Origin: Thermostichus vulcanus str. 'Rupite'
GTDB lineage: Bacteria > Cyanobacteriota > Cyanobacteriia > Thermostichales > Thermostichaceae
Direction of reading: 5' to 3'
Assembly: GCF_022848905.1 (NCBI RefSeq)
Contig: NZ_JAFIRA010000021.1
Coordinates: 1-58,876 of the forward strand
DNA: 58,876 nucleotides
Below the pieces are notes generated by a model that was given only the letters and a program-made list of their open reading frames with translations, did no database searches and was not told the DNA's origin. Position 1 is the stretch's first letter, and every line of letters begins with the position of its first letter. The position numbers and the translations under genes were made by a program. Below are positions 15,814 through 25,565 of the stretch, one piece after another.

Positions 15814-16404
15814 TTGGCTGCTGTGGCTACTCTGCAACTGGCTTCTCGCACTTCTGATGCCTGGATCGAACAGGCTACCCAGCACATCGACCTGATTTTG
15901 CTCGACCACGCCAATTGCGAGAAGAAAGCAGCGGGCAATGCCCTTAGCTTATTGTTTCGTTACCCCTCCAATGGGCAACTGGTGGAAACTCTCTCCCCTT
16001 TAGCCCGTGAGGAGCTCCAGCATTTTGAGCGTGTCCACCGCCACTTGCAACGGCTGGGGATCCCGATAAAACCCTTGTCTGCTGCTCCCTACGCCAGCCT
16101 CCTCAATCAGCACCTGCGCCGCCCCGAACCGGATCACCTGCTGGATGCGCTGTTGGTGGCAGCCATTATCGAAGCCCGCAGCCACGAACGCTTGGGTTTA
16201 CTGGGGATCCATGCCCCAGACCCGGAATTGCGACAGTTTTACCTGTGGCTGACGGCAGCCGAAGAACGACATTTGCAGATCTACCTGGATTTGGCTTTGG
16301 CCCACTTCTGTGCCGATCACGTGCAGGAGCGGCTCCATACTCTGTTGCAGGTAGAAGCCGAGATTTTATCGACCCTTCACCCCGAACCTCGTGTTCACAG
16401 CTAA
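15814..16404 (+). CDS. miaE: tRNA-(ms2io6A37) hydroxylase MiaE
   Basis: 196 residues. MiaE is a diiron monooxygenase that hydroxylates the isopentenyl group of ms2i6A37 in tRNA. Helices carry the ferritin-like ligands: DHANCEKKAAGNA, LAREELQHFERVHRHLQ (E..H), IIEARSHERLGLL (E..H) and AAEERHLQIYLDLA (EE..H). The start is uncertain (TTG 15814 or GTG 15823). The C-terminus overlaps the frame of the following histidine kinase ORF, but the likely kinase start is beyond it. Confidence 0.9.
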   Translation: MAAVATLQLASRTSDAWIEQATQHIDLILLDHANCEKKAAGNALSLLFRYPSNGQLVETLSPLAREELQHFERVHRHLQRLGIPIKPLSAAPYASLLNQHLRRPEPDHLLDALLVAAIIEARSHERLGLLGIHAPDPELRQFYLWLTAAEERHLQIYLDLALAHFCADHVQERLHTLLQVEAEILSTLHPEPRVHS

Positions 16405-16438
16405 ATCGGCCTATTCCTCCAGTTCCAATTCAACCCGG

Positions 16439-17773
16439 ATGTTCCAGTCAACGCGGCAGCGATTGGCCCTTTGGTACACCGGGATCACGGCGGTTTTTTT
16501 ATTGCTGTTTGCCGGCAGCTTCTACTGGTACGTACAGGCCACTTTGATTGAGCGGGTGGATGATACCCTCGGCCATGTGGTGGAAATCGTCGAGCGGTCT
16601 TTGGTGGTAGATGAGACTCTGTTGGATCCCCAGCAAGCTCGCCACAGTTTGGAAGCCAGTTTTCGGGATGATCCCAGCACCCTGGAGGATGATCACATCG
16701 ATCTGGAGTGGTTTGACCCGCAGGGGAAGCTGATCTGGTCGACCGTGCCCGGCGGGATCCCTGCCCCTTTGCTGACAGAGGGGTTTTTACACACCGCCCG
16801 CATTAACCCCGGCTACTGGCTACGGCAGTATACCGAGCCGATCCTTGCCGGCCATGCCCTCCTGGGTTACCTACGGGTCAGTCACCCCTGGTTTGAGGTG
16901 AGCAAGCCAACGCGACAGTTGATTCGGGATCTCTCCCTGTGGATAGTGGCCAGTTTGGCCTGTGTTGGTTCGATTGGTTGGATGCTGTCGGGTTTGGCCA
17001 TGCAGCCGGTGCGTCATTCTTACCAGCAGCTGAAGCAATTTACCGCCGATGCTTCCCACGAGTTGCGCAGTCCTCTGGCGAGCATTCAAACCACCGTACA
17101 GGTGGCTCTGGCGGATCCGCAGCTGGATACGGACACCCGGCAGCGGTGGCAAATTGTTGAACGGCTAAGTCTGCGTCTGGGCCGATTGGTGGACGATCTG
17201 CTGTTTTTGGCCCGTCAGGACAGCGGTATGGCCCCGTTTCAGCCCCGTTGTTGTGCGTTAGATGCTTTGCTGCTGCAAGTGGTGGAAGAACTGCAGGGCC
17301 TGGCCCAGCAAAAAGGGATCCGCTTGCAGTTGGACATTGCCGACCCGCCCCAGTCTATGCCTGGGGATCCCTTCGGGTTTTGGGGAGATGAGAATCAGTT
17401 GGCCCGTCTTTTCACCAACTTAATTGAGAATGCGTTGCTGCATACTCCCGCTGAGGGGAAAGTAGAGGTCACCCTAGAACAGCGGCTAAAATCCGGAGCC
17501 CCAGAGTTGTGGGTACAGGTGCGCGATAACGGGGCGGGGATCCCTCCTGAATCCTTGCCCTATGTGTTTGATCGCTTTTATCGGGTGGATCCAGCTCGTA
17601 AGGGGGATCCCTTTCGGGTAGCTGGTTCGGGCCTGGGTTTGGCGATTGTGAAAAGCATTGCCGAGCAGCACCAAGGGCAGGTGAAGGTGGAAAGTACGCT
17701 CGGGCAGGGATCCACGTTTCAGGTCATTTTGCCGCAGCGTCAGTCGGAACTCTGTACTCCAGAGAATCTTTGA
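16439..17773 (+). CDS. Membrane sensor histidine kinase (RppB/NrsS-like)
   Basis: About 444 residues from the ATG at 16439 (MFQSTRQRLALWYTG); the frame opens at a GTG at 16391. Topology is one membrane helix (TAVFLLLFAGSFYWYV), a periplasmic sensor region of about 130 residues, then a second helix (LWIVASLACVGSIGWMLSGLA). Next comes the HisKA box ASHELRSPLASI with the phospho-acceptor histidine. The ATPase domain has N box NLIENALLH, G1 DNGAGIP, F box DRFYRVD and G2 GSGLGLAIVKSIA. It resembles the cyanobacterial RppB/NrsS kinases that respond to redox or nickel, but no response regulator is adjacent, so the partner is unknown. Confidence 0.9.
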   Translation: MFQSTRQRLALWYTGITAVFLLLFAGSFYWYVQATLIERVDDTLGHVVEIVERSLVVDETLLDPQQARHSLEASFRDDPSTLEDDHIDLEWFDPQGKLIWSTVPGGIPAPLLTEGFLHTARINPGYWLRQYTEPILAGHALLGYLRVSHPWFEVSKPTRQLIRDLSLWIVASLACVGSIGWMLSGLAMQPVRHSYQQLKQFTADASHELRSPLASIQTTVQVALADPQLDTDTRQRWQIVERLSLRLGRLVDDLLFLARQDSGMAPFQPRCCALDALLLQVVEELQGLAQQKGIRLQLDIADPPQSMPGDPFGFWGDENQLARLFTNLIENALLHTPAEGKVEVTLEQRLKSGAPELWVQVRDNGAGIPPESLPYVFDRFYRVDPARKGDPFRVAGSGLGLAIVKSIAEQHQGQVKVESTLGQGSTFQVILPQRQSELCTPENL

Positions 17774-18106
17774 CCAGAAGGGCTGAAAGTGTCCTGGAAA
17801 ACAGACGATTCCAAGCCAATATGCTAGCGTTGACTTAATGTTAAGTTAATCTTTACATTCAAAAGTCACTGTTCTGAGTTTATACCCTAAAGTCTTGGAT
17901 CTTTAAGGTTTAGGTTTTCTGGTTTGCCTTTAACCCTGTGATTTAAGTTGGGTTCTCCAGGTACTCCCTAAGATTAGGGAGGGAAGGTGGGGTTGCAGGT
18001 TGAGAATTTGCATTTCAATGCCTATTGGAGTGGTCTTGACGGGTTTTCCGTTTGCCAGTGCTTCCTCCTGCACCCTCAATCACCCTCGACTCTGTTTACG
18101 TTTTCT
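17774..18106 (+). promoter_or_regulatory. AT-rich intergenic region upstream of the CBM20 fusion gene
   Basis: No gene is seen here. Around 17832-17858 there is a tandem TTAAT..TTAAT pattern about eleven bases apart, the spacing used by OmpR/PhoB-type regulators, within an AT-rich block that differs from the GC-rich surroundings. It most likely holds the promoter of the downstream gene. The regulator is not identifiable. Confidence 0.35.
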
Positions 18107-20389
18107 ATGTTTATGTATCGTTTCCAGGTTCAGGCCGCCACTCAGCCGGGTGAGTTCATTGCTCTGGTGGGATCCATTCCTGCAATGGGGCAGTGGGATC
18201 CCCGTCGTTGTGTGCGTTTGCAAACGGATCCCCGTCTTTATCCACTTTGGTGGGTGGAATTGGCTCTCAATAGTGAAGACTTGAATGAAGATTGGGCGAG
18301 GAGATCTGCACGCATTGAATATCAATATCTCCGCATTCAGGCGAATGGCCAAGTGGCCTGGGAATCTACTGGAGTTAATCGCTGGATCCCGTTTGAACCC
18401 CATCCTTTACCTGGGGTTGTGATCGTTGAAGATGGAGTTTTTGGTCGGATCCCTACCTATCCCTATGGCTACTATGCCCAACCCATTGCGAATCCCGAAC
18501 CGCAAGATTTGGGTGGGCTAAAGATTGTTGTTTTGGGAAGTTCGGTTGCCCTGGGTTGTAGTGCCTGGTTGTTGCGGGGCTGGGCCTGGCATTTGCAACA
18601 GGCTTTGCAGAAGCGCTACGGTCATCAACTGCTCAATTGCTCTGAGCTGGGGGCCAATGTCCGACGAACCCTAGCTCGTTTTTCGCAAGTGGTCACTCCT
18701 GAGAAACCGGATGTTGTCATTATTGCTTTGTCTTTGGGCAATGAAGGACTGGCTTTTAGTCCACCAAAAGATTACTCAGCCATTCAAAAACGCTTTGAGA
18801 ATGGTCTTCAGCAGTTAATCCTGATGACGGAGCAGATAGGAGCCTTGCCGATTTTGGGTGGGGTTTACCCCCATGGAGACTACACGGCTGAACACCATAG
18901 CCTACTTTGGGAAACTCACTATCACATGCTGAGTTGGGGCTACCCAGTTTTCAACTGGTTGCCAGCCTTAGAAGATGGTCAAGGGCGTTGGAAAACCGGT
19001 CTCTGTTTCGATGCCGCTCACCCCAACTCCAAGGGACATGAATTGATGTTTGAGTCCGTTGATCTTGCGCTTTTTGATCCCCAGCAAATGATGACAGCTT
19101 CTCAAGCTCTTCCTCACAAGGAATTGCCAGTCTTTTTCGATGGCCAGGGTTTTGGCCTCACAGCCGATAGGGCCACAGGTTCCCTGCGGGTTATGAACAT
19201 CACTCCCTATAACTACACCCTCAACCCAGACTGGCAGGCTCTACAAACAGCACTGCAAACAACATTCCAAAAGGGTGCTCTGCAGCCGGGACTCTACATT
19301 GCAGAAGATTCTACTCCTGCAACTTTATTGCACCTGTTGATTCGGGAGGATGGTACGCTCAAAACTCCTCTCACCATTCCTGCGGGTGGAGATTTCAGGT
19401 TTTTCCCTTCAAGACAGTTTTTCTCACAACAAGGGATACAACCTCTTTTTGATGATGGATGCCTAGTGCTACTCCAATGCAAGCGGTCAGTGGATGGAAC
19501 AGAGATTCCTCCTTGCCTGTACGTGATCAACACAACCGAACATGAGTACAACATTCACCCCATGTGGAAAGAAGTCCGGGCAGCTCTCAAAGCCATGCCA
19601 GCGGGGGTTTATCAGGATCCCCAAAAACCAGATGCTCCGTTCCGAACCATGATGATTGGAGCAGATGGGCTGGAAAGTCGGGTCAAAGCTCCACCCCACT
19701 CGGTCATGCTGCTGGAGTATCGATGTCCCTTGTCGGAGATCAGTCGAGTTGCCATTGTTCCGCTCGGGGATCGCTGTGCGGTACGAATGCTTCTCTATAA
19801 GTTGGAATATGATGGGCCTGCATTTCCTTTTGATTTGACCCGCACCAGCAACTTAGCTGATGTGGCGGATATGATCCAGAATGATTTTCAGGGTATGTGG
19901 GATCCCTGCTACTTGCACTACAATCCTGAAGAAAAACGCATTTATCACAGCAAATGGACAGGATTATCTTTCGGTCACGAGGTAGAAGAGAGTGATGATC
20001 CCATCCATGATATGAGGCCGGTTCACGAACGGATGCAAACTCGGTATAGTGCGCGTGCCAAACGCTTTAGGTATGTTTTAGAAAAAGCTGATAAACTTCT
20101 ATTTGTGCGGACGGGCGGCTGTCAACGCAACGTGGTACTCGACTTGATGACCAAGCTGGAAGCCAAGTGCCAAGGCAAGCCTTTTGTGCTGTTGATTCTC
20201 TCTCCACAACCTTCTGAGGAATTTGCAGGGATCCCCAATGTTCTTCATTATGATCTGGAGTTTAACCCCGATCGCATGTATGCGGATCACGACCACTGGA
20301 GGCACTGCACCGAGATCATGGGAAGTATCCTCCACTCACTAGGGATTTCCAGCCAAAATCTTTTCTGGTGCCCTCCCCAGGTGTCTTAA
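18107..20389 (+). CDS. Multidomain fusion: CBM20, SGNH hydrolase, tandem repeat, DUF1796
   Basis: About 760 residues. Order: (1) a CBM20-type starch/glycogen-binding domain, residues 1-110 (YRFQVQA, GSIPAMGQWDP); (2) an SGNH/GDSL hydrolase, about 145-325, with block I VLGSSVALGC (serine present, GDS changed to GSS), block III SLGNEG and block V DAAHPNSKGHE; (3) two related units of about 70 residues, starting VMNITPYNYTLNPDW and YVINTTEHEYNIHPMW; (4) a C-terminal DUF1796 domain (papain-like peptidase relative) with PLGDRCAV, FPFDLTRTSNL and NDFQGMWDP. The frame opens at 17987, but the domain begins at the ATGs at 18107/18113. No signal peptide or membrane helix is seen. It could deacylate or process a polysaccharide-bound substrate; that is inference. 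Confidence 0.75.
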   Translation: MFMYRFQVQAATQPGEFIALVGSIPAMGQWDPRRCVRLQTDPRLYPLWWVELALNSEDLNEDWARRSARIEYQYLRIQANGQVAWESTGVNRWIPFEPHPLPGVVIVEDGVFGRIPTYPYGYYAQPIANPEPQDLGGLKIVVLGSSVALGCSAWLLRGWAWHLQQALQKRYGHQLLNCSELGANVRRTLARFSQVVTPEKPDVVIIALSLGNEGLAFSPPKDYSAIQKRFENGLQQLILMTEQIGALPILGGVYPHGDYTAEHHSLLWETHYHMLSWGYPVFNWLPALEDGQGRWKTGLCFDAAHPNSKGHELMFESVDLALFDPQQMMTASQALPHKELPVFFDGQGFGLTADRATGSLRVMNITPYNYTLNPDWQALQTALQTTFQKGALQPGLYIAEDSTPATLLHLLIREDGTLKTPLTIPAGGDFRFFPSRQFFSQQGIQPLFDDGCLVLLQCKRSVDGTEIPPCLYVINTTEHEYNIHPMWKEVRAALKAMPAGVYQDPQKPDAPFRTMMIGADGLESRVKAPPHSVMLLEYRCPLSEISRVAIVPLGDRCAVRMLLYKLEYDGPAFPFDLTRTSNLADVADMIQNDFQGMWDPCYLHYNPEEKRIYHSKWTGLSFGHEVEESDDPIHDMRPVHERMQTRYSARAKRFRYVLEKADKLLFVRTGGCQRNVVLDLMTKLEAKCQGKPFVLLILSPQPSEEFAGIPNVLHYDLEFNPDRMYADHDHWRHCTEIMGSILHSLGISSQNLFWCPPQVS

Positions 20390-20445
20390 ATGATCTTAAA
20401 TAAAATGAACAAATGAATCAGTGGAGAAATCCCTCTGGGGCTAAT

Positions 20446-21567
20446 TTAGCGGCGTTTGCCAAACCCAATCACAGCATCAGTCCAGAGGGTAAGTCGAGTC
20501 TGAAGATTAAGCCAAATCTCATCGTTCATGCGTAGCAAAAACACCCCGTATAAACCAAGCACCACCAAAGCACAGAGATCCCCCAACCCACTGTAGGTTT
20601 GGATAATTTGATCTGCACTCCAGCCGAAGTCGTAATTAAGGCGGTTCATATCGCCGCCTGCATCCCCCTGCCCGCCAAACAAAGTCCCCCACGGAATCTC
20701 AGCTAGGCCCAGTTGAATGGTGTGCCATTGCCAGAAGCTTTTCCACAGACTGCTTGCTGCGATCCCCAGCACCACAAAGCGCCAAAAATCCCATCGCCAG
20801 CGATCGGGAAATCGGAAGTAGAAACAGGCAATCAAAAAGGTACTTAGATAGAACTCTCCTCCAATGCCGCCAAACACAAATAACATCTCCTTGGTACGAT
20901 TGGGCATGATCCAAGTCATATAAAACTGCAACAGAGCCAGAACGATAGCCAATACCTTTGGCCAGAGGATTCTTTCTTTCCAGCCAGATCCAAACAGTAA
21001 GCTGAGCAGAAATAAAATCCCAAAATAAACAAAGGGATCCCGCTGTAAACTGATGCTTGTCCACCCGAAAGGCAAGGGCAACGCACGATGCCCACTCCAC
21101 CAAGCAACCGTGGCATGGCCGAACTCGTGGATCCAGATGTGCAAGGGTAAATGGAACAATTGCAGCCAGCCGATATTGTTCACCATCAAGGCCACCACAA
21201 ATGCAATCGGCAAAGCCCAAACATTAACCGTTAAGCTGTCAAAAGCAAAGCGATCCAACCGCCGTTGGGAGCCCAGTCGCAGACTCCGCTGCCACAGCAG
21301 TTGGGATCCCTGTAACGCTTGAATTTCTATCTGACCCAAGCGTGGGATCCGCAGTTGCTTCAAGATCTGAAAGATCCGTGCTGTGGTGGCTTGGGGGGCA
21401 AGGGACTGGTGTTGAGGGGATCCCAGCAGTTGAATCCGCAGCACCTCATCCGTAAAGCTCACCTGAACCGGCCAGCGTTGTCGCAATAACTCTGCCCGCA
21501 CCACCTGCACGATCGATTTGGCATGTCCAGCCTGCGCTAGAGCAAGTGGATCTGGTTGGCCTTGCAT
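20446..21567 (-). CDS. Polytopic membrane protein with HEFGH zinc-protease motif (M50-like)
   Basis: 373 residues. A soluble N-terminal region of about 110 residues is followed by roughly seven or eight membrane helices. HEFGH at residues 147-151, in a helix next to LPLHIW, is the HExxH zinc motif seen in M50 (site-2) peptidases and related membrane proteins. A second conserved M50 motif is not obvious, although LNYDFGWSADQ may supply an acidic ligand. It is convergent with the CBM20 fusion gene and divergent from amiC. The protease assignment rests on the motif and topology only; the substrate is unknown. Confidence 0.65.
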   Translation of the reverse strand: MQGQPDPLALAQAGHAKSIVQVVRAELLRQRWPVQVSFTDEVLRIQLLGSPQHQSLAPQATTARIFQILKQLRIPRLGQIEIQALQGSQLLWQRSLRLGSQRRLDRFAFDSLTVNVWALPIAFVVALMVNNIGWLQLFHLPLHIWIHEFGHATVAWWSGHRALPLPFGWTSISLQRDPFVYFGILFLLSLLFGSGWKERILWPKVLAIVLALLQFYMTWIMPNRTKEMLFVFGGIGGEFYLSTFLIACFYFRFPDRWRWDFWRFVVLGIAASSLWKSFWQWHTIQLGLAEIPWGTLFGGQGDAGGDMNRLNYDFGWSADQIIQTYSGLGDLCALVVLGLYGVFLLRMNDEIWLNLQTRLTLWTDAVIGFGKRR

Positions 21568-21719
21568 CCCTATGAGCTTTACCCTACTCTACGACCATAG
21601 AAGATAGGTTCCCCTGCAAACAACAGTGACAATAGTGAAATTGCGCTCCTCCTCAGGCCGCCCCGAAAGGACGCTGGTATAGTTGAGAGCAGCAGGTGTG
21701 CTGGAGTTTGTGGGGTGTC

Positions 21720-23617
21720 ATGCCTGAATTCGACAAGCTAGGGGCAAGACGGGATCCCGGTGATGGTCAACGCTATGCAAAGCAATGCCGGATCCCTTCG
21801 GGCCTGTGGGGAGCGATGCTGCTATGGGGCTTGGCTGGAGCCGGCCTGTTCTCCCCCCAACCTGTTCAAGCGCAAGCAACAACAACGGGCTTATCCCGGA
21901 TCGAAAACTGGCAGTATAGCCCTGAGCAAGGGCGCTTAGAGGTCAACACGCAAGGGGAGGTACGGCCCTTCCTATTTATTTTGCAAGATCCACCCCGTGT
22001 GGTCTTGGACTTCCCGAATACCCGTTTTGGACGGGATCCGCAAACCCAAACCTTTTCCGGTCGAGTTGGATCCCTGCAAATTAGCCAGCTCACAGATACG
22101 ATCACCCGCTTTGTGCTGCATCTGCAACCGGGGCAACCCCTCAGCCTGAACCAACTGCAACTGCTCACCGCGAATCCTTCCCGCTGGGCCGTTCAATTTA
22201 CCCAGGCCGGGAATCTCTCTTTATCTTCCCCCCTCCCCCCCTCCAGTGGTGCATCGGCCCCCCCCCTTTGCCCACCCCACCCCCTCGCAGCCAAGCCCCC
22301 AGTCTGCCCCTCCCTCCGCCAGCCTCCCGTTCCGGCAACCAAATCTTGGCGGTATCCCCAGAATCGGAAGGCTTTTTCATCCGCACTCAAGGCAGCCCCT
22401 CCACCACGGTGCGGCGGATTCTCGACCCGGATCGAGTGGTGGTGGACTTTCTGCAAACCTCCCTCAGCTCCGCCCTCACCCAGCGGGCCTACACCATCAA
22501 CCGGCTAGGGGTTTCCCGCCTGCGAATCGGGCAATTTGAGCCGACAGTAGCGCGGGTAGTGCTGGATGTGGATCCCTCTAGTAGCGACTGGGAAGCCCGC
22601 TATGACCCTCAGCGGGGAGGCATCTGGATTCAACCGGCTGGGGGTGGAATGCAGGCCAGCCTCCTGCCCGATACGAATGCTTCGGGGGCCAGTGGGCCCC
22701 TGGCAACGCTGCAATCGGTACAGCTTCAGGGTAATCAGCTAACCATTAGTGCCGATGGGTTCATGTTTTACCGGGCCGGATGGGATCCCGACAGTGGGGG
22801 GTATCGCATCAGTGTGGCCCCTGCCCGTCTGCCGCAATCCTTGCCAGATCCCGGCTTGCCTGCCAATGGACCCGTGGCTCGGATTCGCTTTGTTCAGGAG
22901 GATGAGCGAACCGTCAGCATCCTGGTGCAGCCCTCTGAGGAGTTTAATGTTTTTGAGCCCAACCCCGGCCAGGGATCCCGTCGGATTACCCTGCAGTTAC
23001 AACCCCTCAATGCCCCTTTGCCGATGGCTCAGCCGCAAGTGTCGCCGTCCCCTCAACCGGGGCAATTGCCGGTTGGGAGGCCAGTGATTGTCATTGATGC
23101 AGGACATGGAGGCCGGGATCCCGGCGCCATCGGCGTGGATGGGATCCAAGAGAAGCACATCACCCTGTCCATTTCTAAGCAGGTGCAACAGCTGCTCCAG
23201 GAGCGCGGCTATGGGGTGGTGATGACCCGTACGGATGACCGGGAGATTTTGTTGCAGCCGCGGGTGGATATCGCGGTACAAGCCAATGCAACCCTGTTGG
23301 TGAGCATTCATGCCAATGCTCTGGATCGTTCTAGCGTCCATGGGATCGAAACCTATTACCTCCGACCGGATAGCGCTGAGCTGGCCGCCACCTTGCACCG
23401 CAGCTTGGTCAGGGCGACCGGAGCTGCCGATCGGGGAGTGAGACGAGCGCGGTTTTTCATGGTGCGGGAAACCCCGACAGGAATGCCTTCTGTGCTGTTG
23501 GAGTTGGGCTATCTGACCAATCCAACGGAAGGGCGAAAATTGTCCACGGCAGAATATCAGGCCATCCTATCCCGAGCCATCGCGGATGGCATTGAAGCCT
23601 TTTTGCGCAACCGTTGA
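21720..23617 (+). pseudogene. amiC: N-acetylmuramoyl-L-alanine amidase (AmiC type) split by a frameshift in a poly-C run
   Basis: One gene in two frames. The first frame, from ATG 21720, has a Sec signal peptide (hydrophobic MLLWGLAGAGLF, cleavage near VQAQA) and one AMIN domain. The second frame, open from about 22268 to 23617, has a second AMIN domain (TTVRRILDPDRVVVDF), a linker and a complete Amidase_3 domain: VIDAGHGGRDPGA, VSIHAN and LLELGYLTN carry the zinc and catalytic residues. The frames meet at nine Cs (22258-22266) in a C-rich linker; a tenth C would restore one ORF of about 630 residues. This could be a sequencing error, phase variation or true decay. AmiC splits septal peptidoglycan during division. 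Confidence 0.85.
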
Positions 23618-23731
23618 GCTTGCGCTAGGGGAGAGCCGTCGTCGAGACTCAAAAAGGGTCAAAAATCATGGATCCTCAGATCCAGCAGGTCAAGCCCCGG
23701 TAGGTGTGAGTGGTGTTGAGGAGCGTTAAGC

Positions 23732-24607
23732 ATGGTGCCTAAATGGATGTCGGGGGAAGGGCCGGATCCCCGTTGGCCGATTGGGGTCTTCGATAGCGGC
23801 TTGGGGGGACTGAGCGTGTGGCGAACCCTGCGGAGGCAATTGCCCCATGAACAGCTGCTCTACTTTGGCGATACAGCACGAGTCCCCTACGGAGAACGTT
23901 CCCCGGAAGAGATCTTGACCTTTGTGCGGCAAATTTTGACGTGGATGCAGGCGCAGCCGGTCAAGTTGGTGGTGATGGCCTGTAATACCAGCTCCGCTTT
24001 GGCTTTAGACCGCGTGCGTCAGGAATTTGCCCTGCCCATGTTCGGCCTAATTTTGCCCGGTGCCCAGGCAGCCTTAACTCAGGGATCCCGAATTGGGGTG
24101 ATTGCCACGGCAGCCACGGTCAACAGCCGCGCCTACTCAAAAGCGATTCAGGAATACAGCGCTCTCGATCCGAAAAGATTCCTCCACCCCATTCAGTGTT
24201 GGGAACAGGCGTGCCCAGAATTTGTCCCCCTGATCGAAGCAGGGGAAACGGATAGCCAGGCTCTACGCCAAGCTGCCGAATGCTATTTGCAGCCGCTGTT
24301 GCAGCAGGGGATCGACACCCTCATCTACGGCTGTACCCATTATCCGGTTCTGGATCCGATCCTGCAGCCTCTGTTGCCTCGCTCCGTCAAACGGGTGGAT
24401 CCGGGGGTAGCCTTGGTGGGATCCCTGGCGAAAGAACTGGGATTGTGGGGGCTGCGTTATCCTCACTCTGGCACCCGGACAGGCAGATGGGACCGATTTT
24501 GTGTCAGCGGGGATCCGGAGCGATTCGCCCAGTTGGCTACCCCTTGGTTGGGCTTTCGACCGCAGGTGGAGCAGGTGGAATTGCCGGTATTGGATGTGTG
24601 TGGCTGA
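23732..24607 (+). CDS. murI: Glutamate racemase
   Basis: 291 residues, family length. MurI converts L- to D-glutamate for peptidoglycan. Both catalytic cysteines are visible, in VMACNTSSA and IYGCTHYPVL. The N-terminal VFDSGLGGLSV holds the conserved aspartate and serine, and YFGDTARVPYG is intact. A GAGGAGCG sequence seven bases before the ATG fits a ribosome-binding site. It follows amiC in the same orientation after a gap of about 110 bases, and both act on the cell wall. Confidence 0.96.
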   Translation: MVPKWMSGEGPDPRWPIGVFDSGLGGLSVWRTLRRQLPHEQLLYFGDTARVPYGERSPEEILTFVRQILTWMQAQPVKLVVMACNTSSALALDRVRQEFALPMFGLILPGAQAALTQGSRIGVIATAATVNSRAYSKAIQEYSALDPKRFLHPIQCWEQACPEFVPLIEAGETDSQALRQAAECYLQPLLQQGIDTLIYGCTHYPVLDPILQPLLPRSVKRVDPGVALVGSLAKELGLWGLRYPHSGTRTGRWDRFCVSGDPERFAQLATPWLGFRPQVEQVELPVLDVCG

Positions 24608-24713
24608 TGAAGCGACCACCTAGGGTGCTACACGTCGTGCAGAACACAAACAATAAAGCGCACTAGACTCATTACAATTTGGGACAGCCGGTTTGGATTG
24701 CAGGATAGTGCCG

Positions 24714-25565
24714 ATGGGACAAATGCCAGCTTGGTTGCGTGGAGTCAGTTATGCCCTCTATGCCTTTCTGTATCTGCCCATCTTGTTGATTATCCTTTAT
24801 TCCTTTAACCGCGCCCGCTTTGGCTTGGTATGGACAGGGTTCACCTTTGACTGGTACATTTCGCTGTTCCAGAATCCGATGGCCTGGCGAGCCACTCAAA
24901 ACACCTTGATCCTGGCTCTGGTCAGCACCCTGATCAGCACGGTGTTCGGATCCCTGTTGGGATACGGTCTGTATCGCTATCGCTTCCCTGGGAAAAATGC
25001 CTTTCAAGGACTGATGCTCCTGCCCGTGATCATCCCAGATATCGTGATGGCGATTACTCTGCTGCTGTTTTATCGGTTTTTGCGCTATTACACCGGCTTG
25101 TTCGAGCTGGGTTTGGGGACGATGATCCTGGCCCACATCACCTTCCAAATCTCTTTCGTGGCGATTGTGGTGCGCAGCCGGTTGCAACTGCTGGATCCTG
25201 CTCTAGAAGAGGCAGCTCATGATCTCTATGCCAATACCTGGCAAAAACTGCGCTATGTGACACTCCCACTCGCAATGCCCGGGATCCTCGCGGCTGCCCT
25301 GTTGGCCTTTACCCTTTCGATTGATGATTTTGTCATCTCCTTTTTCACCAGTGGGCCGGAAAGTCTCACTCTGCCCATTCTGATTTATAGCTCTGTACGG
25401 CGAGGGGTCACCCCTGAGATCAATGCCCTCTCGACGCTGATCATTCTTGTCACTTTGGTTGTGGTGATCGGATCCCCTCTGCTCGGTCGCCTCCGCCAAG
25501 GCCCCCATTTTACCAACCTTACGAAGAGCAGCGTAAAGCCCCCGGTTTCCAACCGGGGGATATAA
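24714..25565 (+). CDS. potC: Spermidine/putrescine-type ABC transporter permease, PotC
   Basis: About 283 residues from the ATG at 24714 (TTG 24693 is in frame). Six membrane helices are visible, starting LYAFLYLPILLIILYSFN. The permease signature is EEAAHDLYANTWQKLRYVTLPLAMPGILAA, followed by DDFVISFFTSGP, characteristic of PotC. It would import polyamines with PotA, PotB and PotD, which are not in this window. The last codons derive from the left end of the TnpB element inserted after 25522. Removing the element restores an ending LTKLNN, so the native stop lay only six codons after the insertion site. Confidence 0.93.
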   Translation: MGQMPAWLRGVSYALYAFLYLPILLIILYSFNRARFGLVWTGFTFDWYISLFQNPMAWRATQNTLILALVSTLISTVFGSLLGYGLYRYRFPGKNAFQGLMLLPVIIPDIVMAITLLLFYRFLRYYTGLFELGLGTMILAHITFQISFVAIVVRSRLQLLDPALEEAAHDLYANTWQKLRYVTLPLAMPGILAAALLAFTLSIDDFVISFFTSGPESLTLPILIYSSVRRGVTPEINALSTLIILVTLVVVIGSPLLGRLRQGPHFTNLTKSSVKPPVSNRGI

